DNA of 23,497 bases, taken from assembly GCA_046546235.1 (NCBI GenBank), contig JBKGYG010000026.1, positions 1-23,497 on the forward strand, read 5' to 3'. Shown in pieces: positions 1 to 6,075 of this stretch. The first letter of the stretch is position 1. Every line of letters begins with the position of its first letter. The DNA is from JBKGYG01 sp046546235. Its GTDB lineage: Bacteria > Bacillota > Clostridia > Lachnospirales > DSM-24629. The notes below the pieces were generated by a model, which worked only from the letters and a program-made list of their open reading frames with translations, had not been told where the DNA came from and made no database searches. Position numbers and translations under genes: made by a program.

Positions 1-178
1 TAAAGCTGATGTATATACAAGAATAAAAGATTATAATAAAGCAATTGAAAAGATTAAAAGAAAAGGATATACAAGTGTCAATCAATTAACAGATCTTTGT
101 GGAGGTAAAATTGTTACTAATAATATAGATGATATCTATAAGTTTAAAAACTCTATAGAATCTAATAATAATGTGTAG
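1..178 (+). pseudogene. RelA/SpoT-like nucleotidyltransferase fragment, cut off at the 3' end
   Basis: The reading frame is open from base 2 to a TAG at 176-178, and its 5' part lies outside the window. The 58 visible residues include YTRIKDYNKAIEKIKRKG, then LTDLCGGKIV, then NNIDDIYKF. This order resembles the RelA/SpoT synthetase fold: an RxK segment, a KxxRKG helix, then DLxGxRIV and a (D/E)DxY helix. In that family the domain should continue for another 60 or more residues with the catalytic Glu region and a GYRSxH motif. Here it stops about 20 residues after DLCGG, so the gene looks truncated. It could be a housekeeping-like small synthetase, a toxSAS-type toxin or the tip of a polymorphic toxin; the visible part does not decide. 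It converges on, and overlaps by 17 bp, the broken toxin at 162-251, which suggests a deletion junction near 165-215. The family call rests on motif memory only. Confidence 0.45.
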
Positions 179-251
179 TTGTAGTTCCCTGTAATATTTC
201 GATATGGTATAATTTGTCTTTTACCCTATAAAATCTCAATTTATTTTTCAA
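162..251 (-). pseudogene. ToxN/AbiQ-like type III toxin remnant (N-terminal codons only)
   Basis: A GGGGGAG ribosome binding site (258-264) sits 6 nt before a TTG start at 249-251. The first residues are MKNKLRFYRVKDK, which matches the way ToxN/AbiQ endoribonucleases begin (a short lysine-rich start, then K-x-F/Y-x-x-x-x-x-Y-I-x-Y-L). After about 13 residues the similarity stops and the frame ends at residue 29, where a member of the family has about 160-190 residues. The missing part includes all catalytic residues, so no active toxin can be made from this copy. The position is exactly that of a type III toxin: directly after repeat RNA and a terminator on the same strand. The foreign tail is antisense to the end of the RelA-like fragment. 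The sequence match alone is short; the call leans on the architecture. Confidence 0.5.
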
Positions 252-263
252 ATTAATCTCCCC

Positions 264-301
264 CAAACAAAAACGAGACAACTTTTTAAGCTGTCTCGTT
301 T
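264..301 (-). terminator. Intrinsic terminator between the repeat RNA and the toxin remnant
   Basis: An inverted repeat at 271-301 (AAACGAGACA paired with TGTCTCGTTT, extended by CTT/AAG after one G-U pair in the minus-strand RNA) gives a 14-bp stem with a 3-nt loop. The minus-strand RNA then reads TTTTTGTTTG. In type III toxin-antitoxin loci such a leaky terminator sets the ratio of antitoxin RNA to toxin mRNA, and this is where it is expected. The plus strand also has a T run at 311-316, but farther from the stem. Confidence 0.8.
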
Positions 302-309
302 GAAATAGT

Positions 310-387
310 CTTTTTTCAATCCCTACTATGGCAAGGGGTTTCCAACTTTTTTCAGTCCCTACTATGGCAAGGGGTTTCCAACTTTTT
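310..387 (-). ncRNA. ToxI-like antitoxin RNA: two 36-nt repeats plus a partial third
   Basis: Two directly abutting 36-nt units lie at 352-387 and 316-351 and differ at one base (355 versus 319); the first 6 nt of a third unit follow at 310-315. Read on the minus strand, each unit starts AAAAAGTTGGAAACC, contains CCCCTTGCCATAGTAGGG with complementary CCC and GGG arms, and ends ACTGA or ATTGA. There are no spacers, so this is not a CRISPR array. The unit length equals that of known ToxI repeats (34-36 nt), and the unit boundaries are A-runs, the kind of site ToxN-family nucleases cut. The 78-nt block lies between a good promoter and a strong terminator, with a ToxN-like start codon just downstream. 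The antitoxin part therefore looks intact although the toxin is broken. Whether the RNA is made is not known. Confidence 0.6.
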
Positions 388-407
388 AATCTTATATTAT
401 TATTATT

Positions 408-435
408 ATTATAGCACAAACAACATTTTTGTAAA
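408..435 (-). promoter_or_regulatory. Sigma-A-type promoter for the repeat RNA
   Basis: On the minus strand, TTTACA (430-435) is followed after 16 nt by TATAAT (408-413) preceded by TGC, an extended -10. Transcription would start near 400, about 15 nt before the first 36-nt repeat. It overlaps the last codons' downstream flank of the small HTH ORF. Confidence 0.6.
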
Positions 436-439
436 CAAT

Positions 440-601
440 TTAATTAAATTTTTCTTCATATAAATTGATATATCTATAAAGAGTTGTTCTGCTAACTTCT
501 AATAATCTAGCAAATTCTACTCCCTTTATTTTTATTCCTTTTATTGTATCCAATCGCATATTATTATTTTTAAATTTTTTCATATTATCACCAATATTCA
601 T
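440..601 (-). CDS. Small helix-turn-helix protein, 53 aa
   Basis: The frame encodes 53 residues, too short for most gene callers. The C-terminal half contains GVEFARLLEVSRTTLYRYI, a typical helix-turn-helix with VSRTTLYRY as recognition helix, like the C-terminal HTH of serine recombinases (Hin/resolvase type). The N-terminal half is lysine- and asparagine-rich and shows no catalytic domain. It may be a remnant of a recombinase or a free-standing small DNA-binding protein. Two starts are possible: the ATG at 601, or an internal ATG at 583 (residue 7), which has a weak GGTG 5 nt upstream; neither has a strong RBS. It lies just upstream of the repeat RNA in the same direction. Confidence 0.45.
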   Translation of the reverse strand: MNIGDNMKKFKNNNMRLDTIKGIKIKGVEFARLLEVSRTTLYRYINLYEEKFN

Positions 602-646
602 ACTCTATATAATCTTATGATATCATTCATTTATATATTACCATCG

Positions 647-687
647 AAATCACAATTACATCTTTTTGAATAATTGTGATTTTTTTC
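647..687 (+). terminator. Hairpin with T tract, plus-strand terminator
   Basis: AAATCACAATTA (647-658) pairs over 12 bp with TAATTGTGATTT (671-682), and Ts continue to 686. No plus-strand gene is visible upstream for it to end, so it may belong to a deleted gene or act as an operator between the divergent HTH ORF and the kinase remnant. Confidence 0.5.
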
Positions 688-743
688 AAATACTGTTATA
701 GTTTATAAGGAAATTATTCAACTTTAAAGGAGGTATTATTAAT

Positions 744-1213
744 ATGTATTCCAAAGCACTTCAACGTAAAAAATATAAAGATTTTTTTCCTATTTTCATC
801 TAGTTATGTTTTCTTTTGCTTTTCCGCAATAATTGCAATTTTCTTTAGTTATAATCACAGAATTGTACATACTTTATTGGAATTAATCTGTATACTTGTT
901 GCTCTAACTTCCTTTTTAATTGTATATACTAATTACTCCCCTAGTTCCATAAGAAGTAAATTGGTTGCTTATGGATATTTAATGGTTGCTCTTTTTGATT
1001 TCTATCATTATTAATTGTATCTTTAAAGTCAAATCAAAGATAACTGGTACAGGTTTAGGACTTCACATTTGTTATCAAATCATACAAGAACATAATGGTA
1101 AAATAGAAGTATCTAGCAAACTAGATAAAGGAACTACTTTTACGATACATTTTCCTTGTATTGAATATGATGATGAGTATAATGAATTTGATGATACAGA
1201 GAGTATTGTATAG
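744..1213 (+). pseudogene. MASE3 sensor histidine kinase remnant, frameshifted and internally deleted
   Basis: A strong RBS (AAAGGAGG, 726-733) precedes ATG at 744. The first frame ends at a TAG at 801-803, but shifting by one base in the seven-T run at 782-788 restores an open frame. That frame reads HTLLELICILVALTSFLIV, then LVAYGYLMVALFDFYHY. This is the signature of the MASE3 membrane sensor domain (an H-T-hLE segment, then a GYLhVxLhDhhH segment). It ends at a TAA at 1015-1017. In a third frame, TGTGLGLHICYQIIQEHNG, IEVSS and KGTTFTIHFP follow: the G2 box and end of a HATPase_c domain. The rest of MASE3, any PAS domains, the phosphoacceptor His and the N box are missing, so about a kilobase has been lost around 1013-1037. 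A non-functional gene is near certain; the exact family of the kinase is less so. Confidence 0.75.
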
Positions 1214-1244
1214 GAACATTTACCTTTTTTAACTCATATTAAAT

Positions 1245-1270
1245 GGCCTACAATTGGTAGGCATTTTTTT
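1245..1270 (+). terminator. Terminator after the kinase remnant
   Basis: GCCTAC (1246-1251), loop AATTG, GTAGGC (1257-1262), then seven Ts at 1264-1270. The minus-strand gene's stop codon overlaps the T tract, so the hairpin may also shape the 3' end of that convergent transcript. Confidence 0.8.
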
Positions 1271-2462
1271 ATTGTCTGTTTTCAATTATCCAATCCATTG
1301 CGAAATCAACTGCTTCTTTCACAGGGAAAAATTTACACTCAGCTGACCCTACTCTAGCTGTTTTAACTCTATTTGTTTTTTCAAATGCTGTACCGATTTT
1401 TTTAAAATCTTTGTTATTCAGCTCTATATCATTAAAAGTCTTCCAAACTCTTTTTCCTTCTTCTATTATAGGAGCTCCTAATTTTATTTCTTTTGCTTTA
1501 GGATGTATATATTCAGCTATGTGAAAAATAGAGTTGCTATCATAATCTGCCCCTAATAATAATATGTAGCTATTATCTAAACCATATATTTTTCCTAATG
1601 GTGAATCCTTAGACAAGCCATAATTAAGCGGATGTTCTCTAATTATAGTTTCACTGTTTTTACCATAAGCTGCCAAAGAAAAATGAGGGTGTTTACTTCT
1701 AATAACATCGGGTAATGTTCTAAACACTTCAGGTATTACTCCTACTCCACGAGTTGGAGTTTTTTCTGCATCATAAGCAGGTAAACTCTCTCTAATTTTT
1801 TCATGCCATTCTTTAGGAACTGGTGGTTTTCTCCAATGGGCAGGATCTGAATAATCTCCACTGTGAGTTGGCATAATAATTGTCCCTTCATCTGTTATTA
1901 CATTTTGAAGTGCTTGAATTACTGCAATTGAACCGCCACATACCCATCCTAAAGAACTAAGTGAAGAATGAACAAGAACATTCATCCCTTTTTTTAATCC
2001 TAACTGCTCTAGTTCTTTTGAAAGATAATCTGTTGTAATAGGAAAATCTGTTTGTTTTATAATGCCTTCAATAGTAGTTGGCCTTTTCTTTGTTTCATTA
2101 TTTATCTTCTCTGCTTGCTCTTTTTTATACTCTTCAATCTGTCTCAAATAATTTATTTGAGTTTCTGTTTTGTTACCATAGTATTGCTGATTAGCAAAAT
2201 CATTCGCTTCTCTTTCCTTTGTTACGTCATTGTTAATATATCTCAAAAAAGTTTCTTTATCAATTTCAATAATTCCTTTACAAGAATGGCACATTAATAG
2301 ATATCTTTTTGAGGTAGGTATAACTGGAATAAAAAACAAAGTAATCCAAAGGGTTACCTTAATAAGTTCCATCTCTTCGCCTTCTTTTTGACAATGCGAA
2401 CATATTTGTTTTACGACCCCAAACTTTTTAAAAGTTCTATAACCCCATCCAAATATAAACAT
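1269..2462 (-). CDS. Zinc-ribbon / aminoglycoside 3-N-acetyltransferase-like fusion protein
   Basis: Residues 1-80 are a zinc-ribbon domain: it starts MFIFGWGYRTFK, has CSHC (C21, C24) and CHSC (C58, C61), and between them a hydrophobic stretch TLWITLFFIPVIP, as in the zinc_ribbon_15 family. Residues 85-128 form a charged, probably helical linker. Residues 131-397 are a complete antibiotic N-acetyltransferase domain of the AAC(3)/YokD type: LVHSSLSSLGWVCGG, GTIIMPTHSGD, TPTRGVG, HPHFSLAAYG, LLLGADYDSNSIFHIAEY. The family transfers an acetyl group from acetyl-CoA to the 3-amino group of 2-deoxystreptamine antibiotics, but many chromosomal members have no proven substrate. The two domains are normally separate proteins, so the fusion is the odd point. 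The ATG at 2462 has an AGGG-type RBS and is the usual zinc-ribbon start. The gene stands alone, between decayed genes and the gat operon. Confidence 0.85.
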   Translation of the reverse strand: MFIFGWGYRTFKKFGVVKQICSHCQKEGEEMELIKVTLWITLFFIPVIPTSKRYLLMCHSCKGIIEIDKETFLRYINNDVTKEREANDFANQQYYGNKTETQINYLRQIEEYKKEQAEKINNETKKRPTTIEGIIKQTDFPITTDYLSKELEQLGLKKGMNVLVHSSLSSLGWVCGGSIAVIQALQNVITDEGTIIMPTHSGDYSDPAHWRKPPVPKEWHEKIRESLPAYDAEKTPTRGVGVIPEVFRTLPDVIRSKHPHFSLAAYGKNSETIIREHPLNYGLSKDSPLGKIYGLDNSYILLLGADYDSNSIFHIAEYIHPKAKEIKLGAPIIEEGKRVWKTFNDIELNNKDFKKIGTAFEKTNRVKTARVGSAECKFFPVKEAVDFAMDWIIENRQ

Positions 2463-2651
2463 CCCTAATCACCCTTCAACATAAAATTACATATTCCCTT
2501 AATTTTTTACTTGTTTCCGTATAATAATAATAACATTAAATCATTTTATTTTAAATACTAATTTTTAAATAAAACTCTAGCTATGCTTCGCCACGTTCGC
2601 ATCTCAATTTGCTCCAGCTTCTCTAATTCTCTTAACTAATTAAAGTTGCAC

Positions 2652-2678
2652 AATTGGTACATGTTTTAAGTACCAATT
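2652..2678. repeat. Perfect 9-bp inverted repeat in the 2463-2709 gap
   Basis: AATTGGTAC (2652-2660) and GTACCAATT (2670-2678) are exact inverse copies around a 9-nt centre. No T tract follows on either strand, so it is not a standard terminator. A second, smaller dyad (TAGGA/TCCTA) lies at about 2687-2699. The rest of the gap holds a locally GC-richer stretch at about 2580-2630 with no ORF or RNA gene that I recognise. Confidence 0.5.
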
Positions 2679-2709
2679 ACCTTAAAAGTAGGACTTTCCT
2701 ATTAAAGAA

Positions 2710-2751
2710 CAAAAAACCACCTAATTGCAATTTTAATTTACAATAGGTGGC
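2710..2751 (-). terminator. Terminator of the ligA-gatCAB operon
   Basis: In the minus-strand RNA, CCACCTA pairs with TAGGTGG and the stem continues TTG/CAA after one bulge; six Ts follow at 2716-2711. It begins 10 nt after the gatB stop codon. Confidence 0.85.
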
Positions 2752-2761
2752 TTTGAAATTA

Positions 2762-4204
2762 TTATTTCATTTCATCTAATATATTCTTTAATAATTCTAT
2801 AACTTTCTTAGGATTTGCTTGTCCTTTTGTTTTTTTCATCATTTGACCCATTAAAGCTTGTATAGCTTGTTGTTTTCCTCCAAGATAATCATTTACAACT
2901 TTTTCATTACTAGCAATAATTTCTTTGGCCATATCAATTAATGCTCCATCATCACTAATCTGTTTAAGCCCTTGTTCTTCAACAATTTTACTAGGTTTTT
3001 TGCCTGTATCCCACATAATAGCAAAAACCTTTTTACCAATGCTATTGCTAATAACATCGTCTTCAATAAGATTAACTAGTTCTGCTAACATCATAGGCTC
3101 AAATGGTACAGCCCCTTCTTCTTTTTGTTCTTCTGTTAAACGACCAAATATCTCTGTTATTATCCAATTAATAACTGCTTTTGGATTCTTTGATTCTTTA
3201 GCAGCCTTTTCATAAAAATCAGACATATTTTTCGATGCTACAATTAAATCTGCATCATATGGAGTTACTCCATATTCTTTTACATAACGTTTTTTTCTTG
3301 AATTTGGCATTTCTGGCAAAGATTGTTTTATTTCTTCTATTTTCTCTTTTGATGTAATTATTGGCATAAGATCTGGCTCTGGAAAATAACGGTAATCATG
3401 TGCTTCTTCTTTACTTCTCATAGAAACTGTTACACCTTTAGACTCATCCCATCGACGTGTTTCTTGGACAATTTCCCCACCATTTTCAATAACTTTTATT
3501 TGTCTTTTTGCTTCATATTCAGCGGCTTTTACAGCAAAATTAAATGAGTTTATATTTTTCATTTCTGTTCGAACACCTAATGTATCACTGCCTTTTTTTC
3601 TAACAGAAAGGTTTACGTCACATCTTAATGAACCCTCATTCATTTTACAATCTGAAACGTCTGAATATAGAAGAATACTTCTAAGTTTCTCCATAAATAT
3701 ACCTACTTCTTCTGGAGAGCGAAGATCCGGCTCTGTTACTATTTCAATAAGCGGTACTCCACAACGATTGTAATCAACTAAGGATCCTTCTCCTGATTCA
3801 TGAAGTAATTTACCTGCATCTTCTTCTATATGAATCCTTGTAATTCCTACTTTTTTTACTGTATCGTTAAATTCTATCTCAACTTCTCCTTCAAAACATA
3901 AAGGCAAATCATATTGAGATATCTGATAAGCTTTTGGTAAATCTGGATAAAAATAGTTCTTTCTATCTTGTTTACTATATTCATTTATATTACAATTAGT
4001 TGCTAACCCAGCTCTTATTGCGTATTCCACTACTTTTTCATTTAAGACAGGTAATGTTCCTGGCATCCCTGTACATATAGGACAACAATGGGTATTAGGG
4101 TCTCCACCAAATTTGGTTGTACAACCACAAAAAATCTTAGATTCTGTTTTTAACTCAGAATGTACTTCTAAACCAATTACGATTTCATAATCTTGATAAC
4201 TCAA
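2762..4204 (-). CDS. gatB: Asp-tRNA(Asn)/Glu-tRNA(Gln) amidotransferase subunit B
   Basis: This 480-residue protein has the usual GatB length. It opens YEIVIGLEVHSELKT, followed by the cysteine cluster CGC...HCCPICTGMPG (a zinc site) and the family motifs QDRKNYFYPDLPKAYQISQYD and HIEEDAGKLLHE. The last part (from about residue 340) is the tail domain that grips the outer corner of tRNA. GatB phosphorylates the tRNA-bound Glu or Asp with ATP and receives ammonia from GatA, correcting misacylated Glu-tRNA(Gln) or Asp-tRNA(Asn). Its partners gatA and gatC lie just upstream; the gap to gatA is 15 nt. The start is a TTG at 4202-4204, with GAGGTGG positioned 4-7 nt before it and no better in-frame ATG near. 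Last gene of the operon, followed by a terminator. Confidence 0.97.
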   Translation of the reverse strand: MSYQDYEIVIGLEVHSELKTESKIFCGCTTKFGGDPNTHCCPICTGMPGTLPVLNEKVVEYAIRAGLATNCNINEYSKQDRKNYFYPDLPKAYQISQYDLPLCFEGEVEIEFNDTVKKVGITRIHIEEDAGKLLHESGEGSLVDYNRCGVPLIEIVTEPDLRSPEEVGIFMEKLRSILLYSDVSDCKMNEGSLRCDVNLSVRKKGSDTLGVRTEMKNINSFNFAVKAAEYEAKRQIKVIENGGEIVQETRRWDESKGVTVSMRSKEEAHDYRYFPEPDLMPIITSKEKIEEIKQSLPEMPNSRKKRYVKEYGVTPYDADLIVASKNMSDFYEKAAKESKNPKAVINWIITEIFGRLTEEQKEEGAVPFEPMMLAELVNLIEDDVISNSIGKKVFAIMWDTGKKPSKIVEEQGLKQISDDGALIDMAKEIIASNEKVVNDYLGGKQQAIQALMGQMMKKTKGQANPKKVIELLKNILDEMK

Positions 4205-4219
4205 TCTTCCACCTCTTTT

Positions 4220-5677
4220 CTAAACATTAGGATATTTATCTTTTATATCTTGTGTTTGCTCATATGCATAAGCTATCTTTAATATAGTGCTTTCATCAAA
4301 AGCTTTACCTACAAATTGTACACCTATTGGTAAACCTTTTTTATCAAAACCACAATTCATTGACAATGCTGGTAAACCTGCAATATTAACAGGCACTGTG
4401 CAAATATCATTCATATACATTTCTATTGGATTATCTGTTTTTTCACCTATTTTAAATGCTGTAGTAGGTCCTGTTGGTGTCAAAATAATGTCAAATTTAT
4501 CAAATATATTGTCGAATTCATTTTTAATTAAAGTTCTTACTTGTTGAGCTTTCTTATAATAAGCATCATAATATCCTGAACTTAAAGCATAAGTACCTAA
4601 CATTATTCTTCTTTTTACTTCCGTTCCAAAGCCTTCATCTCTGGATTGTTTGTATAAATCAAGTAAATTGTCAAATTCTTTTGCTCTATATCCATATTTC
4701 ACCCCATCATATCGAGCAAGATTAGATGAAGCTTCCGCAGAAGATATAAGATAATATGCTGGCAAAGCATAAGATGTCATATTCATTTCAACTTCTTCTA
4801 CTGTTGCACCAAGTTTTTCAAATTCTTTAGCTACGTTAAGCACCTTTTCTTTAACTTCATCTTGAACACCTTCAGAAAAATATTCTTTAGGTAGAGCAAT
4901 TTTTATATCTTTTACTTCTTTTCCAAGAGCCTTTGTATAATCTGGATATTCCACTTTTGCAGATGATGAATCCATAGAATCATATCCCACTATAGCTTTT
5001 AAAGCTAAAGCCATATCTTTAATATCTTTTGTAATAGGTCCTATTTGATCTAAAGAAGAAGCAAAAGCAACTAAACCATAACGAGAAATGGCTCCATAAG
5101 TAGGTTTCATACCTACAACACCACAATAACTTGCTGGTTGACGTATAGATCCTCCTGTATCAGAACCTAATGTAAATACTGCTTCTCTAGCAGCTACAGC
5201 TGCTGCAGAGCCACCAGAGCTTCCTCCAGGAACTCTTTCTACATCCCAAGGATTCTTAGTTGCTTTATAATATGAATTTTCCGTTGATGAACCCATAGCA
5301 AATTCATCCATATTCAATTTACCAAGAATCACCAGATCATTTTCTTTAATTTTATTAACCACCGTTGCATCATACGGAGGAACAAATTTATTAAGCATCT
5401 TAGACGCACAAGTGCTTTTGATATTTTTAGTACAAATATTATCTTTTATAGCCATTGGTATCCCTGCTAATGGACTCAAAGGTTCTTTTTTATTTCGTTT
5501 TTCATCGATTTTTCTTGCTTGTATTAGCGCTTCTTCTGAAATAGTAATATATGCATTAACTTTATCATCTACTTTTTTGATTCTATCTAAATACGCTTTT
5601 GTAATTTCTTCACTACTTATCTCTTTTTTTGATAATAATTCACTTAACTCGTAGGCTGACTTAAGGGTTAACGACAT
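4220..5677 (-). CDS. gatA: Asp-tRNA(Asn)/Glu-tRNA(Gln) amidotransferase subunit A
   Basis: An amidase-signature enzyme of 485 residues that releases ammonia from glutamine and passes it to GatB. The Ser-cis-Ser-Lys triad is visible: Lys78 in AGIPMAIKDN, Ser153 in VPGGSSGGSAAA and Ser177 in GSDTGGSIRQP, each one position off the numbers known for Staphylococcus aureus GatA. Glutamine-binding and C-terminal amidase motifs (PTGPTTAFKIGE, GLPIGVQFVG) are present. I place the start at the second ATG (5675-5677), because the RBS AAGGAGG runs into the first ATG at 5683, leaving it no spacing, while the second has 7 nt. It lies between gatC and gatB in one transcription unit. Confidence 0.97.
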   Translation of the reverse strand: MSLTLKSAYELSELLSKKEISSEEITKAYLDRIKKVDDKVNAYITISEEALIQARKIDEKRNKKEPLSPLAGIPMAIKDNICTKNIKSTCASKMLNKFVPPYDATVVNKIKENDLVILGKLNMDEFAMGSSTENSYYKATKNPWDVERVPGGSSGGSAAAVAAREAVFTLGSDTGGSIRQPASYCGVVGMKPTYGAISRYGLVAFASSLDQIGPITKDIKDMALALKAIVGYDSMDSSSAKVEYPDYTKALGKEVKDIKIALPKEYFSEGVQDEVKEKVLNVAKEFEKLGATVEEVEMNMTSYALPAYYLISSAEASSNLARYDGVKYGYRAKEFDNLLDLYKQSRDEGFGTEVKRRIMLGTYALSSGYYDAYYKKAQQVRTLIKNEFDNIFDKFDIILTPTGPTTAFKIGEKTDNPIEMYMNDICTVPVNIAGLPALSMNCGFDKKGLPIGVQFVGKAFDESTILKIAYAYEQTQDIKDKYPNV

Positions 5678-5713
5678 AACCATCCTCCTTTACTTTTGTA
5701 ATAAATATTTTCC

Positions 5714-6004
5714 TTATTCAACTATTTTAGGCACACTAAAACAACCATTTTGCTTATTAGGCGCATTTTTTAATAATTCATTACGTTCTAAACTATCTCT
5801 AGCTTTGTCCTCACGAAATACGTTTTGAATTGGTATAACATGAGCTGTTGGTTTAACTTTTTCTATGTCTAACTCATTTAATTGGTCAGCAAATCCAATA
5901 ATATCTTCTAAATCTTTTGTCATCTGCTTTTTTTCTTCTTCTGTAAGATTAAGCCTTGCTAAATTAGCAACATGTTCTACTTGCTCTTTTGTAATCTTCA
6001 ACAT
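5714..6004 (-). CDS. gatC: Asp-tRNA(Asn)/Glu-tRNA(Gln) amidotransferase subunit C
   Basis: A 96-residue protein with the GatC pattern: VEHVANLARLNLTEEE near the start, LNELDIEKVKPTAHV in the middle and a C-terminal FSVPKIVE. GatC wraps around GatA and GatB and stabilises the complex. The start is the ATG at 6002-6004, preceded by GGAGG with 4 nt spacing; an earlier in-frame ATG at 6031 would add nine residues that the family does not have. It follows ligA by 71 nt on the same strand with no terminator between them, so it probably shares the ligA transcript. Confidence 0.95.
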   Translation of the reverse strand: MLKITKEQVEHVANLARLNLTEEEKKQMTKDLEDIIGFADQLNELDIEKVKPTAHVIPIQNVFREDKARDSLERNELLKNAPNKQNGCFSVPKIVE

Positions 6005-6075
6005 AATTCCTCCATTCCCATAAATGTCCAAAATTATAGTTTATTCTATCATAACTAAAAGTCTTATTCAACACT

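Noticed and set aside
310..387. CRISPR array of 36-nt repeats ending in GATTGAAA
   Set aside because: The units abut with no spacers, there are only two full copies, and no cas gene is near; promoter, terminator and toxin-like start fit a type III antitoxin RNA better.
162..419. 85-aa minus-strand protein with a repeated SWKPLAIVG segment
   Set aside because: The reading frame runs through the repeat RNA and terminator; only its last 30 codons have an RBS and a family-like start.
986..1213. Free-standing 75-aa HATPase protein with TTG start
   Set aside because: No RBS; it lacks the N box and is better read as the C-terminal scrap of the kinase whose N-terminus precedes it.
2580..2630. Possible repeat shared with about 15590-15615 (both contain CGCCAC-TTC)
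   Set aside because: Only about ten of twenty positions agree, not above chance for a short stretch.
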